Shown: positions 22,991 through 31,182 of the stretch, piece by piece | How positions within the stretch are numbered: position 1 is the stretch's first letter | Layout: each line of letters starts with the position of its first letter | Source: Elusimicrobiota bacterium | Lineage (GTDB): Bacteria > Elusimicrobiota > UBA8919 | Length of the DNA: 34,273 bases | Assembly (NCBI GenBank): GCA_016218625.1 | Contig: JACRDL010000036.1 | Span: forward strand, 1-34,273 | Reading direction: 5' to 3' | Notes under the pieces: model-generated | Told to the model about the DNA's origin: nothing | Seen by the model: only the letters and a program-made list of their open reading frames with translations | Database searches by the model: none | Translations under genes and position numbers: made by a program

Positions 22991-24862
22991 TCAATCCCAC
23001 AGGTACAGATTTATACCGGCGGAATATGTTCTTCCGGGAAGCGGATAATTTTCACGGGAGACATATCTTCTGTCAAAAATATTTTCAACACTGAAAAATA
23101 CTTCTGACTGAAGAATTTTTCTGCTTACCCTTAAATTCGCAAGAGTATAACCGGGAATTTTATGCTCTTTCCAATCTTCCCATATTTGTTTGTGTGTATA
23201 TTCAACTCCAAGTTTTGTTTTGATTTCTAACGGTGCCGAATAATTCAGTCCGTAATTCAGACGATGTTTTGGAGTGTACTGTAATGTTTTATAGGTTCCA
23301 GTTTCTTTACCCATGCTTTCAAGAAAAGTATAATTTAAATTTTGTGTTATGTTTTTTATACTACTATTTTCTATCTCAAATTCAACTCCTCTTGAAAATA
23401 CTTTACCAACATTTGAAGGTGTATAAATTGAACTTGTCGGGCTAATTTTTGCCCACTGAATAAAATTTTTTATATCGCTGTAAAACAGTATTATCTTTGA
23501 AACTAAAATTTCTTTTAGTTTATACTCCATACCGAAATCGGTCCCGATAGATTTTTCAGGTTTGAGTTCCGGATTACCTACACCCATACCGGGAACATCT
23601 GCGTATAAATCATCAAATGTCGGTGCACGAAACGCCCGCCCGACAGTTGAAGAGAGTTTGAAATTATCACTGAGTTTGTAGATATTGACAACTCTCGGAT
23701 TCAACTGTCCGCCGAAAACATTGTTGTAATCATATCTTGTACCAGCAGTTGCTGTTAGACGTTCAAGGTTAAATGTTTTTTGGATAAAGATAGCAGAAGT
23801 ATCAGCCCATTTATCAATAACTGTTGTTTTAGTAAATTCGTTTTTTTTATTGCAGATGTCATGCTTTCCTTCAACTCCGGCAGTTATATTATGTAGTGTG
23901 TCGGCTTGTATAGTTCCTCCGAGAGTATCTGAGATGCCAATATCATCTTTTTGGGGGCTATCGGGGTCTCTAAGACGAAAATATTTCTGCTGAAAGTAAA
24001 TTTTGGATTGCAATTTTGTTTCATCCGAGAGTTTTTTTTCATAATTTAATTCATATACCTGTTTTCTTGTTTTCATATTCTGATTTGGTGTTTTTGCTGT
24101 TTGCTCTTTATCATTGTCATAATCAGCAATTTCTGTTTTGTTTGTTCCGGGTATTCCCAGTTCGTCATTGTGGTGATTTATAAATGTTCCGAATTTCCCG
24201 ATTTTGTCAAAATCATAGCCAATTTTTGATGAGAGATTTAAGCCGTCATATTCAGAATTTTCCCTGAACCCGTCGGATACATTTTTACTTCCTGAAAGAA
24301 AAATGTTTGCCTTTCCGGGTTTTGCAGAAAAATTCATTTTACAGGATTTTGTGCTGAAACTTCCATATTCAAGTCCAATTTCGGTTTTTGGTTTTGCGGT
24401 AATTGCTTTTTTTGTTATGATATTTACAACACCGCCAAGAGCGTTTGCACCGTAAAGTGCTGAAGAAGGTCCTCGCATAACTTCTATTCTTTCAATATTT
24501 TCAGTAGGTATTTCAGAAAGATTCGCTGAACCTGCCGCACTTCCCAAAATATCATTTACAGGTCTTCCGTCAACCATAACAAGAACCTGTTTTGATGAAT
24601 CCTTGCCGCCTCTTATATTTATTTCCGAATGCGCTCCCAGAGTTCCATATTTTAATACCTGAATGACCCCGGTTTTATTTTCCAAAATCTCACCAACAGT
24701 TTTTGCGTCTGACTTTTCAATTTCGTCTTCTGTTATTACAGTAATATTCGTCGCTGTTTTTTCAACAGGCACCTCCTTTCTCAATCCGATAAACACTGTT
24801 GTTTCCTGTGCAAAAAGCACACCCATTCCCAATAAAACTAAACCAACAAAAAACTTTTTCAT
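22991..24862 (-). CDS. btuB: TonB-dependent vitamin B12 receptor (BtuB-like)
   Basis: 623 aa. Signal peptide at residues 1-18 (MKKFFVGLVLLGMGVLFA), a possible TonB box close after it (TTVFIG), a plug domain with VGEILENKTGV, INIRGG, VLVMVDGRPVND, IERIEVMRGPSSALYGANALGGVVNIITKK, then a 22-strand-type barrel containing GRAFRAPTFDDLY, GNPELKPEKS and the final VENIFDRRY block. It imports a large ligand across the outer membrane using TonB/ExbBD. Corrinoid specificity is inferred from the cobalamin riboswitch directly upstream and the BtuFCD-CobO genes before it. Strong GGAGG 10-12 nt before the ATG. A terminator follows. Confidence 0.92.
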   Translation of the reverse strand: MKKFFVGLVLLGMGVLFAQETTVFIGLRKEVPVEKTATNITVITEDEIEKSDAKTVGEILENKTGVIQVLKYGTLGAHSEINIRGGKDSSKQVLVMVDGRPVNDILGSAAGSANLSEIPTENIERIEVMRGPSSALYGANALGGVVNIITKKAITAKPKTEIGLEYGSFSTKSCKMNFSAKPGKANIFLSGSKNVSDGFRENSEYDGLNLSSKIGYDFDKIGKFGTFINHHNDELGIPGTNKTEIADYDNDKEQTAKTPNQNMKTRKQVYELNYEKKLSDETKLQSKIYFQQKYFRLRDPDSPQKDDIGISDTLGGTIQADTLHNITAGVEGKHDICNKKNEFTKTTVIDKWADTSAIFIQKTFNLERLTATAGTRYDYNNVFGGQLNPRVVNIYKLSDNFKLSSTVGRAFRAPTFDDLYADVPGMGVGNPELKPEKSIGTDFGMEYKLKEILVSKIILFYSDIKNFIQWAKISPTSSIYTPSNVGKVFSRGVEFEIENSSIKNITQNLNYTFLESMGKETGTYKTLQYTPKHRLNYGLNYSAPLEIKTKLGVEYTHKQIWEDWKEHKIPGYTLANLRVSRKILQSEVFFSVENIFDRRYVSRENYPLPGRTYSAGINLYLWD

Positions 24863-24894
24863 ACTTTTTTCCTCCCTCCGAGAATATTTCCCAA

Positions 24895-25012
24895 AATAGA
24901 CAATCGGCCGGGCTCAACTTCAGATGACAGATCTGAATGTTATTACCGTTGCGGGGCAGCGTCCCGAATTACACGGGAACTTCCTTTGCCTATCCGGTAG
25001 ATTACATTTCTT
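24895..25012 (-). promoter_or_regulatory. Cobalamin riboswitch upstream of btuB
   Basis: Read on the minus strand, GGCAAAGGAAG, then a CCCGTGTAATTCGGG stem, then GCTGCCCCGCAACGGTAA, match the conserved core and B12 box of AdoCbl-type riboswitches (consensus around GCCCCGCCACTGTA). Further 3' is a GAAGTTGAGCCCGGCCGA segment comparable to the distal GGAAGNCAGGAGACCTGCC part, though divergent. Boundaries are approximate. B12 should lower btuB expression. No clear promoter is visible between the cobO stop and the riboswitch, so it may act inside the operon. Confidence 0.85.
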
Positions 25013-25053
25013 CTTTTTCCCGTCCTCTTCCCTACTTTTTTCGTCTCACCTCC

Positions 25054-25587
25054 TTAGTATTCTATTCCTTTTCTTCGTTGAATTCCTTTATCAAATGGAT
25101 GTTTAACTTTTTTTATTTCACTGACTAAATCTGCAATTTGAATTATTTTTTCTGTTGCATCGCGGCCTGTTAAAACGATTTCCAGATTTTCTGGCTTTTT
25201 ATTCAGTAATTCAAGTAATTCTTCTTCAGAAATAAATTTATCTCTGACGGAAATAAGAATCTCGTCAAGTATAAGCAGGTCATATTTTCTCTGTTGAAAT
25301 ATTTCTTCAATAAATTTAAGTGCTAAAAGACATTCTTCTCTGATTTTTTCTACCGGCTCATTTTTATAAAAATGCGGATGCCGTTCAGCGAATCTATAAA
25401 TATCCACACTAAGTTGTTTCAACAATTTTAGTTCACCATAATGTTCGTCTTTATGTTCTCCTTTATGAAAATTGATGTAGCACACTTTTAATCCGTGCCC
25501 GAGTGCCCTTGATGCAAGTCCTATTGCTGCCGTTGTTTTACCTTTACCATCGCCGGTATAAACCTGAACCAATCCTTTGTTTTTCAT
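25054..25587 (-). CDS. cobO: Cob(I)yrinic acid a,c-diamide adenosyltransferase (CobO/CobA/BtuR)
   Basis: 177 aa. The P-loop YTGDGKGKTTAAIGLASRALGHG (from residue 10) and the blocks CYINFHKGEH, ILDEI and VLTGRDA...LVSEIKKVKHPFDKGIQRRKGIEY match the CobO/BtuR family. It attaches the 5'-deoxyadenosyl group of ATP to cob(I)alamin or corrinoid precursors, in synthesis or salvage. AAGGAGG is 6-7 nt before the ATG, and btuD ends 12 bp upstream. Placement after the transporter fits adenosylation of imported corrinoid. Confidence 0.95.
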   Translation of the reverse strand: MKNKGLVQVYTGDGKGKTTAAIGLASRALGHGLKVCYINFHKGEHKDEHYGELKLLKQLSVDIYRFAERHPHFYKNEPVEKIREECLLALKFIEEIFQQRKYDLLILDEILISVRDKFISEEELLELLNKKPENLEIVLTGRDATEKIIQIADLVSEIKKVKHPFDKGIQRRKGIEY

Positions 25588-25599
25588 CGGTTTTCCTCC

Positions 25600-26382
25600 T
25601 TATGATGTTTCACCAGGGACTAAAAATATATATGGTTTATGTGTAACCGGATTTTCTTTTACAATGACCACAGTTCTGTAGACCTCCTCTATTGTTTGAT
25701 AAGTTAGCACTTCCTTCGGTATTCCGCTTTTGTGGATCAAACCGTTATTAAGCAACAATAACCTATTACAGTATTCACTTGCTAAATTAAGGTCATGCAG
25801 AACCATACACACTGTAAGACCGAAGTCCCTGTTTAATTTTTTTACAAGATCCAGAATTACTACCTGGTGGGTTATGTCCAGATGTGAAGTGGGTTCATCT
25901 AACAGAAGTAATTTCGGCTCCTGTGCCAATGCTTTTGCAATAAGAACAAGTTGTTTTTCTCCCCCGCTTGTTTCCGAGAGAAACCTGTCTTTTAACTTGT
26001 GAGTATCGGTTAAAACCAGACATCTTTCTGCAATTTCTAAATCCTTTTTTGTTTCTAAAAATTGAAATCTCTGAAAATATGGGATTCTGCCTAAAAGAAC
26101 AAATTCTTCAACGGTCATAAAATCTATATTAAAATCTTGCGGTACAACCGCTACTTTTTTAGCAAGTTCTTTTAATTCCATCTGTGCAATATTTTTTCCT
26201 TCAATGAGAATCAATCCCTGCCCTGGATTAAGTATTTTGGTTATTGCACGCAGGAGAGTAGTTTTTCCGGAACCGTTAGGTCCTATTATTCCTACAATTT
26301 CACCGTGCTGTATATTAAAATTTATATTTTGGAGAAAAAATTTCGAGTCGTATCCGCAAGATAAATTTCTTACCTCAAGCAT
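25600..26382 (-). CDS. btuD: Corrinoid ABC transporter ATPase (BtuD-like)
   Basis: 260 aa. Walker A GPNGSGKTT at about 35-43, Q-loop VVPQDFNIDF, ABC signature in ETSGGEKQLVLIAKALAQ, Walker B LLLLDEPTSHLD and the switch histidine in VLHDLNLASEYC. It belongs to the FecCD-partner ATPases (BtuD/FhuC/HmuV), which take up B12, siderophores or heme. B12 specificity comes from context: adenosyltransferase downstream, corrinoid synthesis genes upstream, B12 riboswitch nearby. The start codon overlaps the btuC stop (TAATG). Confidence 0.92.
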   Translation of the reverse strand: MLEVRNLSCGYDSKFFLQNINFNIQHGEIVGIIGPNGSGKTTLLRAITKILNPGQGLILIEGKNIAQMELKELAKKVAVVPQDFNIDFMTVEEFVLLGRIPYFQRFQFLETKKDLEIAERCLVLTDTHKLKDRFLSETSGGEKQLVLIAKALAQEPKLLLLDEPTSHLDITHQVVILDLVKKLNRDFGLTVCMVLHDLNLASEYCNRLLLLNNGLIHKSGIPKEVLTYQTIEEVYRTVVIVKENPVTHKPYIFLVPGETS

Positions 26383-27398
26383 TATTTTCCTCCCAGAACA
26401 ACCTGCTTTTTGCTCAAAGTATAAACAAAAAGAGAACCGCCGAGTATTCCGGTAATTACTCCGACGGGCAATTCCAGAGGAGAAATCACCGTTCTTGCTA
26501 ATGTATCACAGAAAATTAAAAAGATTGCTCCGCTTAAAAAGGAACTTATTAAAAGAATTCTATGGTCTCCTCCCACAAACATTCGCACAAAATGAGGTAC
26601 AACCAATCCCACAAAACCGATTATTCCGGATATGGAAACGCTGCAACCAGTAAGCAAAGATGCAAGAATAAAAAGCAATCTCTTGGTTTTTTCTACATTT
26701 ATACCCAAATGCAATGCTTCTTCTTCACCGAGAGAAAAAGCATTTAAGTCCAGACAGAAAAAATAAGAAATAATCAGTCCGAAAATAGAGACAAAAACCG
26801 CCAACTTTATAAGAAACCAGTTTGGCTCTTCTAACGAGCCCATTATCCAGAAAATAATTCCGTGAAGGTCTTCTACACGAGAGACAGCCATAATAAGCAT
26901 AATCAAAGACGAGGAAATAAAACTTATCATTACCCCTGTTAGAAGAAGCCCTTGAATTCTTAATATACCTCTTTTTATACTTAAAGAATACACGAGCAAA
27001 ATAATTAAAATAGCACCAAGAAAACCAAAAAGAGGCAATGAAAAAATACCGAGAATGTGGTTTAATCTTAAAACGATATTCAGGCATACGCCTAATGCTG
27101 CTCCGCCTGAAATACCGAGGGTATAGGGCTCAACAAGAGGATTTCTAAACATTCCCTGAAGGATTACCCCGGCTATGCTCAAACCGCCGCCTATGGCGAA
27201 GCCTAAAATAATTCTCGGTAAGCGGATATCAAAAATTATGCTGTATTCGGTAGTTCCTTTACCCTCAAAGATTAGAGAAATAACTTTTTTGAAAGGTATA
27301 CCTGCCGCACCGATACATAAAGAGAGAATACATACAGAAAGAAGAATCCCGCCTAAAAATAATATCCAAATAATCCATCTAAATAATTTCTTACTCAT
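26382..27398 (-). CDS. btuC: Corrinoid ABC transporter permease (BtuC-like, FecCD family)
   Basis: 338 aa, multi-helix inner-membrane protein of normal FecCD length. Landmarks are FDIRLPRIILGFAIGGGLSIAGVILQGMFRNPLVEPYTLGISGGAALG in the N-terminal half, GSLEEPNW in the middle, and SISGIIGFVGLVVPHFVRM with ELPVGVITGILGGSLFVYTL at the end. It forms a homodimeric channel for the ligand delivered by the periplasmic binding protein. The ATG overlaps the btuF stop by 4 bp, and its stop overlaps the btuD start. Confidence 0.93.
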   Translation of the reverse strand: MSKKLFRWIIWILFLGGILLSVCILSLCIGAAGIPFKKVISLIFEGKGTTEYSIIFDIRLPRIILGFAIGGGLSIAGVILQGMFRNPLVEPYTLGISGGAALGVCLNIVLRLNHILGIFSLPLFGFLGAILIILLVYSLSIKRGILRIQGLLLTGVMISFISSSLIMLIMAVSRVEDLHGIIFWIMGSLEEPNWFLIKLAVFVSIFGLIISYFFCLDLNAFSLGEEEALHLGINVEKTKRLLFILASLLTGCSVSISGIIGFVGLVVPHFVRMFVGGDHRILLISSFLSGAIFLIFCDTLARTVISPLELPVGVITGILGGSLFVYTLSKKQVVLGGK

Positions 27399-28213
27399 TT
27401 GTGTAATATTTCAGCTATTTCTTTCAGTACTTCAACAAAACTTTCCGGCGTGGGACTGCAAACTTTATCCGAATCAATAATATAAATTCTGTTATTTTTT
27501 ACTGCATTTATCGTTTTGTATTTCTGCCAGGTTTTTTTTTCTTTATCTCCCTGAATACCCATTGTAAGAATAATTATCACATCCGGATTTTGTTTGAGTA
27601 CTTCTTCCCGACTGTAAAGTCCTGTTTTTGCATTTTTAGCGATATTTATTCCGCCGGCGAATTCTATCAGGTCATTTATAAAATAATCTTTATTTGCAAC
27701 AAAAAGCGGATTTGCACCAATCTGAACTATTACTTTGAGTTTCGGCAATTTACTCATTTTTTGTTTTACAATATTTATTTTCTCTGTTGCTTCTTTAATT
27801 ATTTTATTTGCTTTCTGTTTCTTATTAACTATTTCTGATAGTTGTAAAAAAAATTCGCATAGTTCTGAAAATTTTTTTGCCGGGGAAAATGTAACAACAT
27901 TTACTTTAACATTCCGAAGTTTCTCTATTTGTCTGTTATCCATTATTGATGAACATAGAACAATATCAGGTTTAAGCGATATAATTTTTTCTAAATTCAT
28001 ATTTGTAAAAGTTCCGACAATTTCTTTATCTTTTACTTCAGGTAGTTCCTTGCAATAAAAACTTATTCCGACAATTTTATTTTCAACTCCTAAAAGGCAA
28101 AGAGATTTAGTTATTATAGGTGCTAATGAAATAATTTGTTGATATTGGTAGTCGGCGTTTAAACGCCGACTACATAAAATCAACAGAAGAGCAATAAAAT
28201 TTCTTAGTTTCAT
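27395..28213 (-). CDS. btuF: Corrinoid ABC transporter substrate-binding protein (BtuF-like)
   Basis: 272 aa from the ATG at 28213, whose ATGA overlaps the stop of the radical SAM gene; a 15-codon longer reading is rejected. The signal peptide hydrophobic run is NFIALLLILC (residues 5-14). The mature protein has IISLAPIITKSLCLLGVENKIVGIS, VGTFTNMNLEKIISLKPDIVLCS, NDLIEFAGGINIA and a C-terminal IYIIDSDKVCSPTPE, matching class III helical-backbone binding proteins such as BtuF. CSRRLNADY (14-22), at the end of the signal peptide, is encoded by a perfect 26-bp palindrome, so the processing site is uncertain. Cys14 might serve as a lipid anchor but the lipobox is poor. Confidence 0.9.
   Translation of the reverse strand: MKLRNFIALLLILCSRRLNADYQYQQIISLAPIITKSLCLLGVENKIVGISFYCKELPEVKDKEIVGTFTNMNLEKIISLKPDIVLCSSIMDNRQIEKLRNVKVNVVTFSPAKKFSELCEFFLQLSEIVNKKQKANKIIKEATEKINIVKQKMSKLPKLKVIVQIGANPLFVANKDYFINDLIEFAGGINIAKNAKTGLYSREEVLKQNPDVIIILTMGIQGDKEKKTWQKYKTINAVKNNRIYIIDSDKVCSPTPESFVEVLKEIAEILHK
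28148..28173. repeat. In-frame 26-bp perfect palindrome inside btuF
   Basis: Half-site GTAGTCGGCGTTT followed by its exact complement, fully self-complementary. It shares the GTAG...CTAC edges with 22891-22916 and 22926-22978. Read in frame at the signal-peptide/mature boundary. Confidence 0.9.
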
Positions 28214-29064
28214 GGCAAATTCAAAATTTGATTCATAGTAAAATATTCCATATTCCAATCGGGAATTACCGATTTAGATATTTTATCAATCTCCTTGAAT
28301 CTATCCAAAAGTTCATCTGCCCGAACCTCTATATGCTTATAAGGATCAGGTTTGTAAGCAGTTTCGGTCGTGTAAAACTCAACATTGTCCAAATATCTTT
28401 TGGCAACAGAATATGCCTTTCGCATCTCCTGATGAGTCGGTGTTCTTGAAACTTTCTTATCTAATTGTTCAGGTGCAAATTGATATATTTTGTAAGTTAT
28501 ATTTTTTGAAATTTGGCTTAAAAATTTTGCTATTTTTTTTATCTCCTCAAAATCCATTATATCAGGCATAAATATTGTCCGAACATAAAAGTTCAAATTA
28601 TAATGATGCAGTAACTTCACCGCCCTCAATATAGTAGCATTGCTTTTACCCGTATAGTGTTTATGGATTTTATCAGTATATGCTTTCAGGTCAAGTTTGA
28701 TATAATTTATATTCAGTGACTTTAACTCTTTGATTAAATTCCTGTCCAGCAAATAGCCATTTGTAGACATGCCAATTTTGTTGATATGCAAGTCACTTAA
28801 TTTTTGGATTAAAGAGATTAAATAATCTGCATTTGTTGTCGGTTCACCGCCGGTCATTTGAACATCATTAACCATTTCGCCGAGAATGACTTTTGAAGAT
28901 TTAATAAGTAAATTAAGAAGTTCTTCAACGGAAAAACTTCTTCCCATTTCCTTCTTGGCAATAGCAAAACATCCCTTACAGTTAAAATTACATCCGGCTA
29001 AATTAATTTTCACTTTTTTTGTAGGGCTTACTACAAATGTTAAAAACGGCACTTTTCTATACAT
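28210..29064 (-). CDS. Radical SAM protein, unknown substrate (second radical SAM of the B12 operon)
   Basis: 284 aa from the ATG at 29064, which overlaps the end of the restored Dph6-like gene by 8 bp. The radical SAM cluster motif is C25-x3-C29-x2-C32 (AGCNFNCKGC), GGEP is at 72-75, then STNGYLLD and KLDLKAYTDKIHKHYTGK. The lack of a SPASM cysteine cluster and the small size resemble the activating-enzyme-type (PflA-like) or PqqE-lacking-SPASM group; the reaction is unknown. It is tightly coupled to btuF (ATGA overlap). In this operon it could act on the peptide product, on a corrinoid, or on a partner enzyme. Confidence 0.82.
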   Translation of the reverse strand: MYRKVPFLTFVVSPTKKVKINLAGCNFNCKGCFAIAKKEMGRSFSVEELLNLLIKSSKVILGEMVNDVQMTGGEPTTNADYLISLIQKLSDLHINKIGMSTNGYLLDRNLIKELKSLNINYIKLDLKAYTDKIHKHYTGKSNATILRAVKLLHHYNLNFYVRTIFMPDIMDFEEIKKIAKFLSQISKNITYKIYQFAPEQLDKKVSRTPTHQEMRKAYSVAKRYLDNVEFYTTETAYKPDPYKHIEVRADELLDRFKEIDKISKSVIPDWNMEYFTMNQILNLP

Positions 29065-29252
29065 TGATAATTTCCAAAAACCAGTGATTATCTTTGAATA
29101 TTTTTCTGCCAATTTTAAACTTTAATAATTTTTTGAAAATTGGTCCATTATAAACGAATGTATGATATTCCCCGCCTTCACCGCAGAGGTCGACATTCCC
29201 TAATTTTTTTAAGTCCTCCACAAAACTTTTATTTATTTCTTTACCCAGCCAT
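29057..29252 (-). pseudogene. Detached C-terminal part of the Dph6-like ATP pyrophosphatase (frameshift)
   Basis: In the frame one base off from the preceding gene, the sequence reads KWLGKEINKSFVEDLKKLG, then VDLCGEGGEYHTFVYNGPIF and ends in TAG at 29059-29057. This is the missing C-terminus of the family (LGEYHTFVxDGPIF block). One base lost from an A-run (TTTT on the plus strand, 29252-29255) explains the break. It may be a real frameshift, programmed slippage or an assembly error. Confidence 0.8.
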
Positions 29253-29703
29253 TTTCATCTAAAAACTTTACATTTGTCGCAACAATAATTGCTTTAAATC
29301 CTGAATCAATAAATTCAGTAATCAATTTTTCTCTTTCCTCTTTCCATAAAGGCAAAATCGGAGTTATACCTATTTCTTTACAGACCCTTTCTACCCAATC
29401 CCTGTGTTCCTGTAAATCAATATCGCCGAATATGCCGCAAGAAATATTTTCTTTTTTAAATTCCGAAATAACTTTTTTAAATTCTTTTTCATAATTTTTC
29501 CACGAACTTTTTCTTTGAATAATCGGAATTCCGATTGAATCCGCCTGCAATTTTAATAAGTTTGAGGAAATACCGTGTGTCCGGGAATGTTTACCGTCTT
29601 CGGCAATCATATTAATAAGGAATGATACTTCATAATTTTTTAACGCTCTATATAAAGCAAGACAACTATCTTTACCGCCGCTCCAACAACAGAATGTTTT
29701 CAT
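29233..29703 (-). CDS. Dph6/ATP_bind_4-family ATP pyrophosphatase, truncated by frameshift
   Basis: 156 aa as read. PP-loop WSGGKDSCLALYRA (residues 8-21), EDGKHSRTHGIS, then CGIFGDIDLQEHRDWVERVC and ILPLWKEEREKL match the family of diphthine-ammonia ligase (Dph6) and its bacterial relatives of unknown function. Bacteria do not make diphthamide, so the bacterial substrate is different; an ATP-dependent amidation or thiolation is plausible. The reading stops at DENGWVKK, but the rest of the domain continues in another frame to 29057, giving about 215 aa if restored. Its ATG overlaps the cbpB-like stop by 4 bp (ATGA). Its place in the corrinoid operon suggests a role with the peptide or corrinoid. 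Confidence 0.85.
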   Translation of the reverse strand: MKTFCCWSGGKDSCLALYRALKNYEVSFLINMIAEDGKHSRTHGISSNLLKLQADSIGIPIIQRKSSWKNYEKEFKKVISEFKKENISCGIFGDIDLQEHRDWVERVCKEIGITPILPLWKEEREKLITEFIDSGFKAIIVATNVKFLDENGWVKK

Positions 29704-31103
29704 ATCTGCGTTACCTCCAAACTATTAAGCATTCCCTTATCCCAATTATCCCAGAGGTATGCATCCTCTTTACCATCGGCAATTAAACGTAATGCGTAGC
29801 GTGCCTGTTCCTCATAAAGTTCGCAAAAAGCACCTGGCTTTTCTATGGAACCACCCATTTCATTGGCTTCGGCAGGGCAAGGTGAACCACAGAAGTGACG
29901 AACAGCACAACGGGAACAGGGTTCAATATTTTCAATATGTCTGTTTGTAACAAGATTGAATGGTTCTGTTTTTAAAACTTTATTAATGTCATCTTTGAAA
30001 ATATTACCGCCTTTAAATTTTTCTAAACCAATAAACTCACTACAAGGAAATAAATCACCGCTACATGAAATTGCAAAAAAGCATCTTCCTCCGCCGCAGG
30101 GTGAGATGTCGCACATTAGTTGGCGCCCGCTTGGAGCAATGATACCCATCAAGACATTAGCAAAATTTGCCACCACAAGTTTACGCCCGGTTTTTTTATA
30201 AAGATGATAAGTACGGTCTAATGCCTTCAAGTAATGTTTTGATATCTGATAATCCACTGGTTTATACTGCCGGGCACCAGAGAGAGTGCAACGGATGGGA
30301 TTCAACATGCAAATCGGTACTTCCATCTTGTGTAAAAACTCAACTATTTTCGTAAGTGAGGACATATTTTTATTTGTTGTTGTGCAAATCACAGAATAAT
30401 TTTTGTAACCTCTGAGGCGATTTATTGCTTCTATTACATTTTGAAAGATACCCTTGCCATTCCAGTTTTTGCGTAGTTGATCGGCTACCTTTGCATTGTG
30501 GCCGTCAAGCGAAAGCCCGATACTTACTCCTCTTGAAGTCAAAAATTCTATCGCCTCAGCATCTAAAAGTGTGCCATTGGTCTGTATGCCGAAACGGAAA
30601 TATTTTCTAAATTTGTCTATAGCCGAAAAAACAGTTTTTTTATTAAGCATTGGCTCGGCACCATGGAAAACAATTTGTGGTTTTTGACCTTTAGGTAAGG
30701 TATGCTTAAAATAAATCTTTAGGATTTCAAGTGCTCTTGAAAGCTTCTCAACGGACATATTTTTTCCATTTTTACGTAAATTCTCAGGGATATAACAGTA
30801 TGAACAATTCAGATTACACCGGTCAGTAGGATTAAAATAAACTGCCGAGGGTTTCAAACCAAATCTCAGAATGTTCATCTCATTGACAAAAGATTTTTCT
30901 TTTTTGCGGTATTCGCGCAGATATGACGAGTCGGTCAAAGCCCGTCCAAGTCGGTTTTTTTTAACAAGTGACCAGAACGCGGTGTCCGCAGATATCAATC
31001 CGATATAGTCATTATGCCCGATATCTATAGGTTGAATCTGAAGCCCATTTCCTGTATTAAGATAAATTCCTTGAGACAATGCATAATTATTTACAATTTT
31101 CAT
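29700..31103 (-). CDS. Radical SAM/SPASM peptide-modifying enzyme, CbpB-like
   Basis: 467 aa. An N-terminal roughly 85-residue domain precedes the radical SAM motif C96-x3-C100-x2-C103 (DRCNLNCSYCY). GAEP at 149-152 is the SAM-binding equivalent, IQTNGTLLD follows, then a SPASM region with ten cysteines between 331 and 427 (C331, C336, C341, C347, C354, C396, C399, C405, C409, C427), enough for two auxiliary Fe-S clusters. Such enzymes typically modify ribosomal peptides. I recall a curated family CbpB, paired with precursor CbpA and found next to cobalamin genes; neighbourhood and the 35-aa gene upstream fit it well. AGAGG lies 4-5 nt before the ATG. A 13-bp hairpin separates it from the precursor gene. 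Confidence 0.82.
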   Translation of the reverse strand: MKIVNNYALSQGIYLNTGNGLQIQPIDIGHNDYIGLISADTAFWSLVKKNRLGRALTDSSYLREYRKKEKSFVNEMNILRFGLKPSAVYFNPTDRCNLNCSYCYIPENLRKNGKNMSVEKLSRALEILKIYFKHTLPKGQKPQIVFHGAEPMLNKKTVFSAIDKFRKYFRFGIQTNGTLLDAEAIEFLTSRGVSIGLSLDGHNAKVADQLRKNWNGKGIFQNVIEAINRLRGYKNYSVICTTTNKNMSSLTKIVEFLHKMEVPICMLNPIRCTLSGARQYKPVDYQISKHYLKALDRTYHLYKKTGRKLVVANFANVLMGIIAPSGRQLMCDISPCGGGRCFFAISCSGDLFPCSEFIGLEKFKGGNIFKDDINKVLKTEPFNLVTNRHIENIEPCSRCAVRHFCGSPCPAEANEMGGSIEKPGAFCELYEEQARYALRLIADGKEDAYLWDNWDKGMLNSLEVTQI

Positions 31104-31120
31104 TTTTCCTCTTTTTGTTC

Positions 31121-31162
31121 CGTCTGAAAGGTCCCGGAAAGAAGCACAAGACCTTTCAGACG
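31121..31162 (-). promoter_or_regulatory. Strong hairpin between precursor peptide and radical SAM genes
   Basis: Perfect 13-bp arms CGTCTGAAAGGTC (31121-31133) and GACCTTTCAGACG (31150-31162) around a 16-nt loop. No T-run follows, so it is not a standard terminator. In RiPP operons such hairpins often lower downstream expression or protect the precursor mRNA, keeping peptide in excess of enzyme; that role is inferred here. Confidence 0.7.
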
Positions 31163-31182
31163 ATTTAATCTAAAACCCGAAA

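Noticed and set aside
31121-31162. Intrinsic terminator between the peptide and radical SAM genes
   Set aside because: The stem is strong but is followed by an A-rich stretch rather than a T-run on the transcribed strand.
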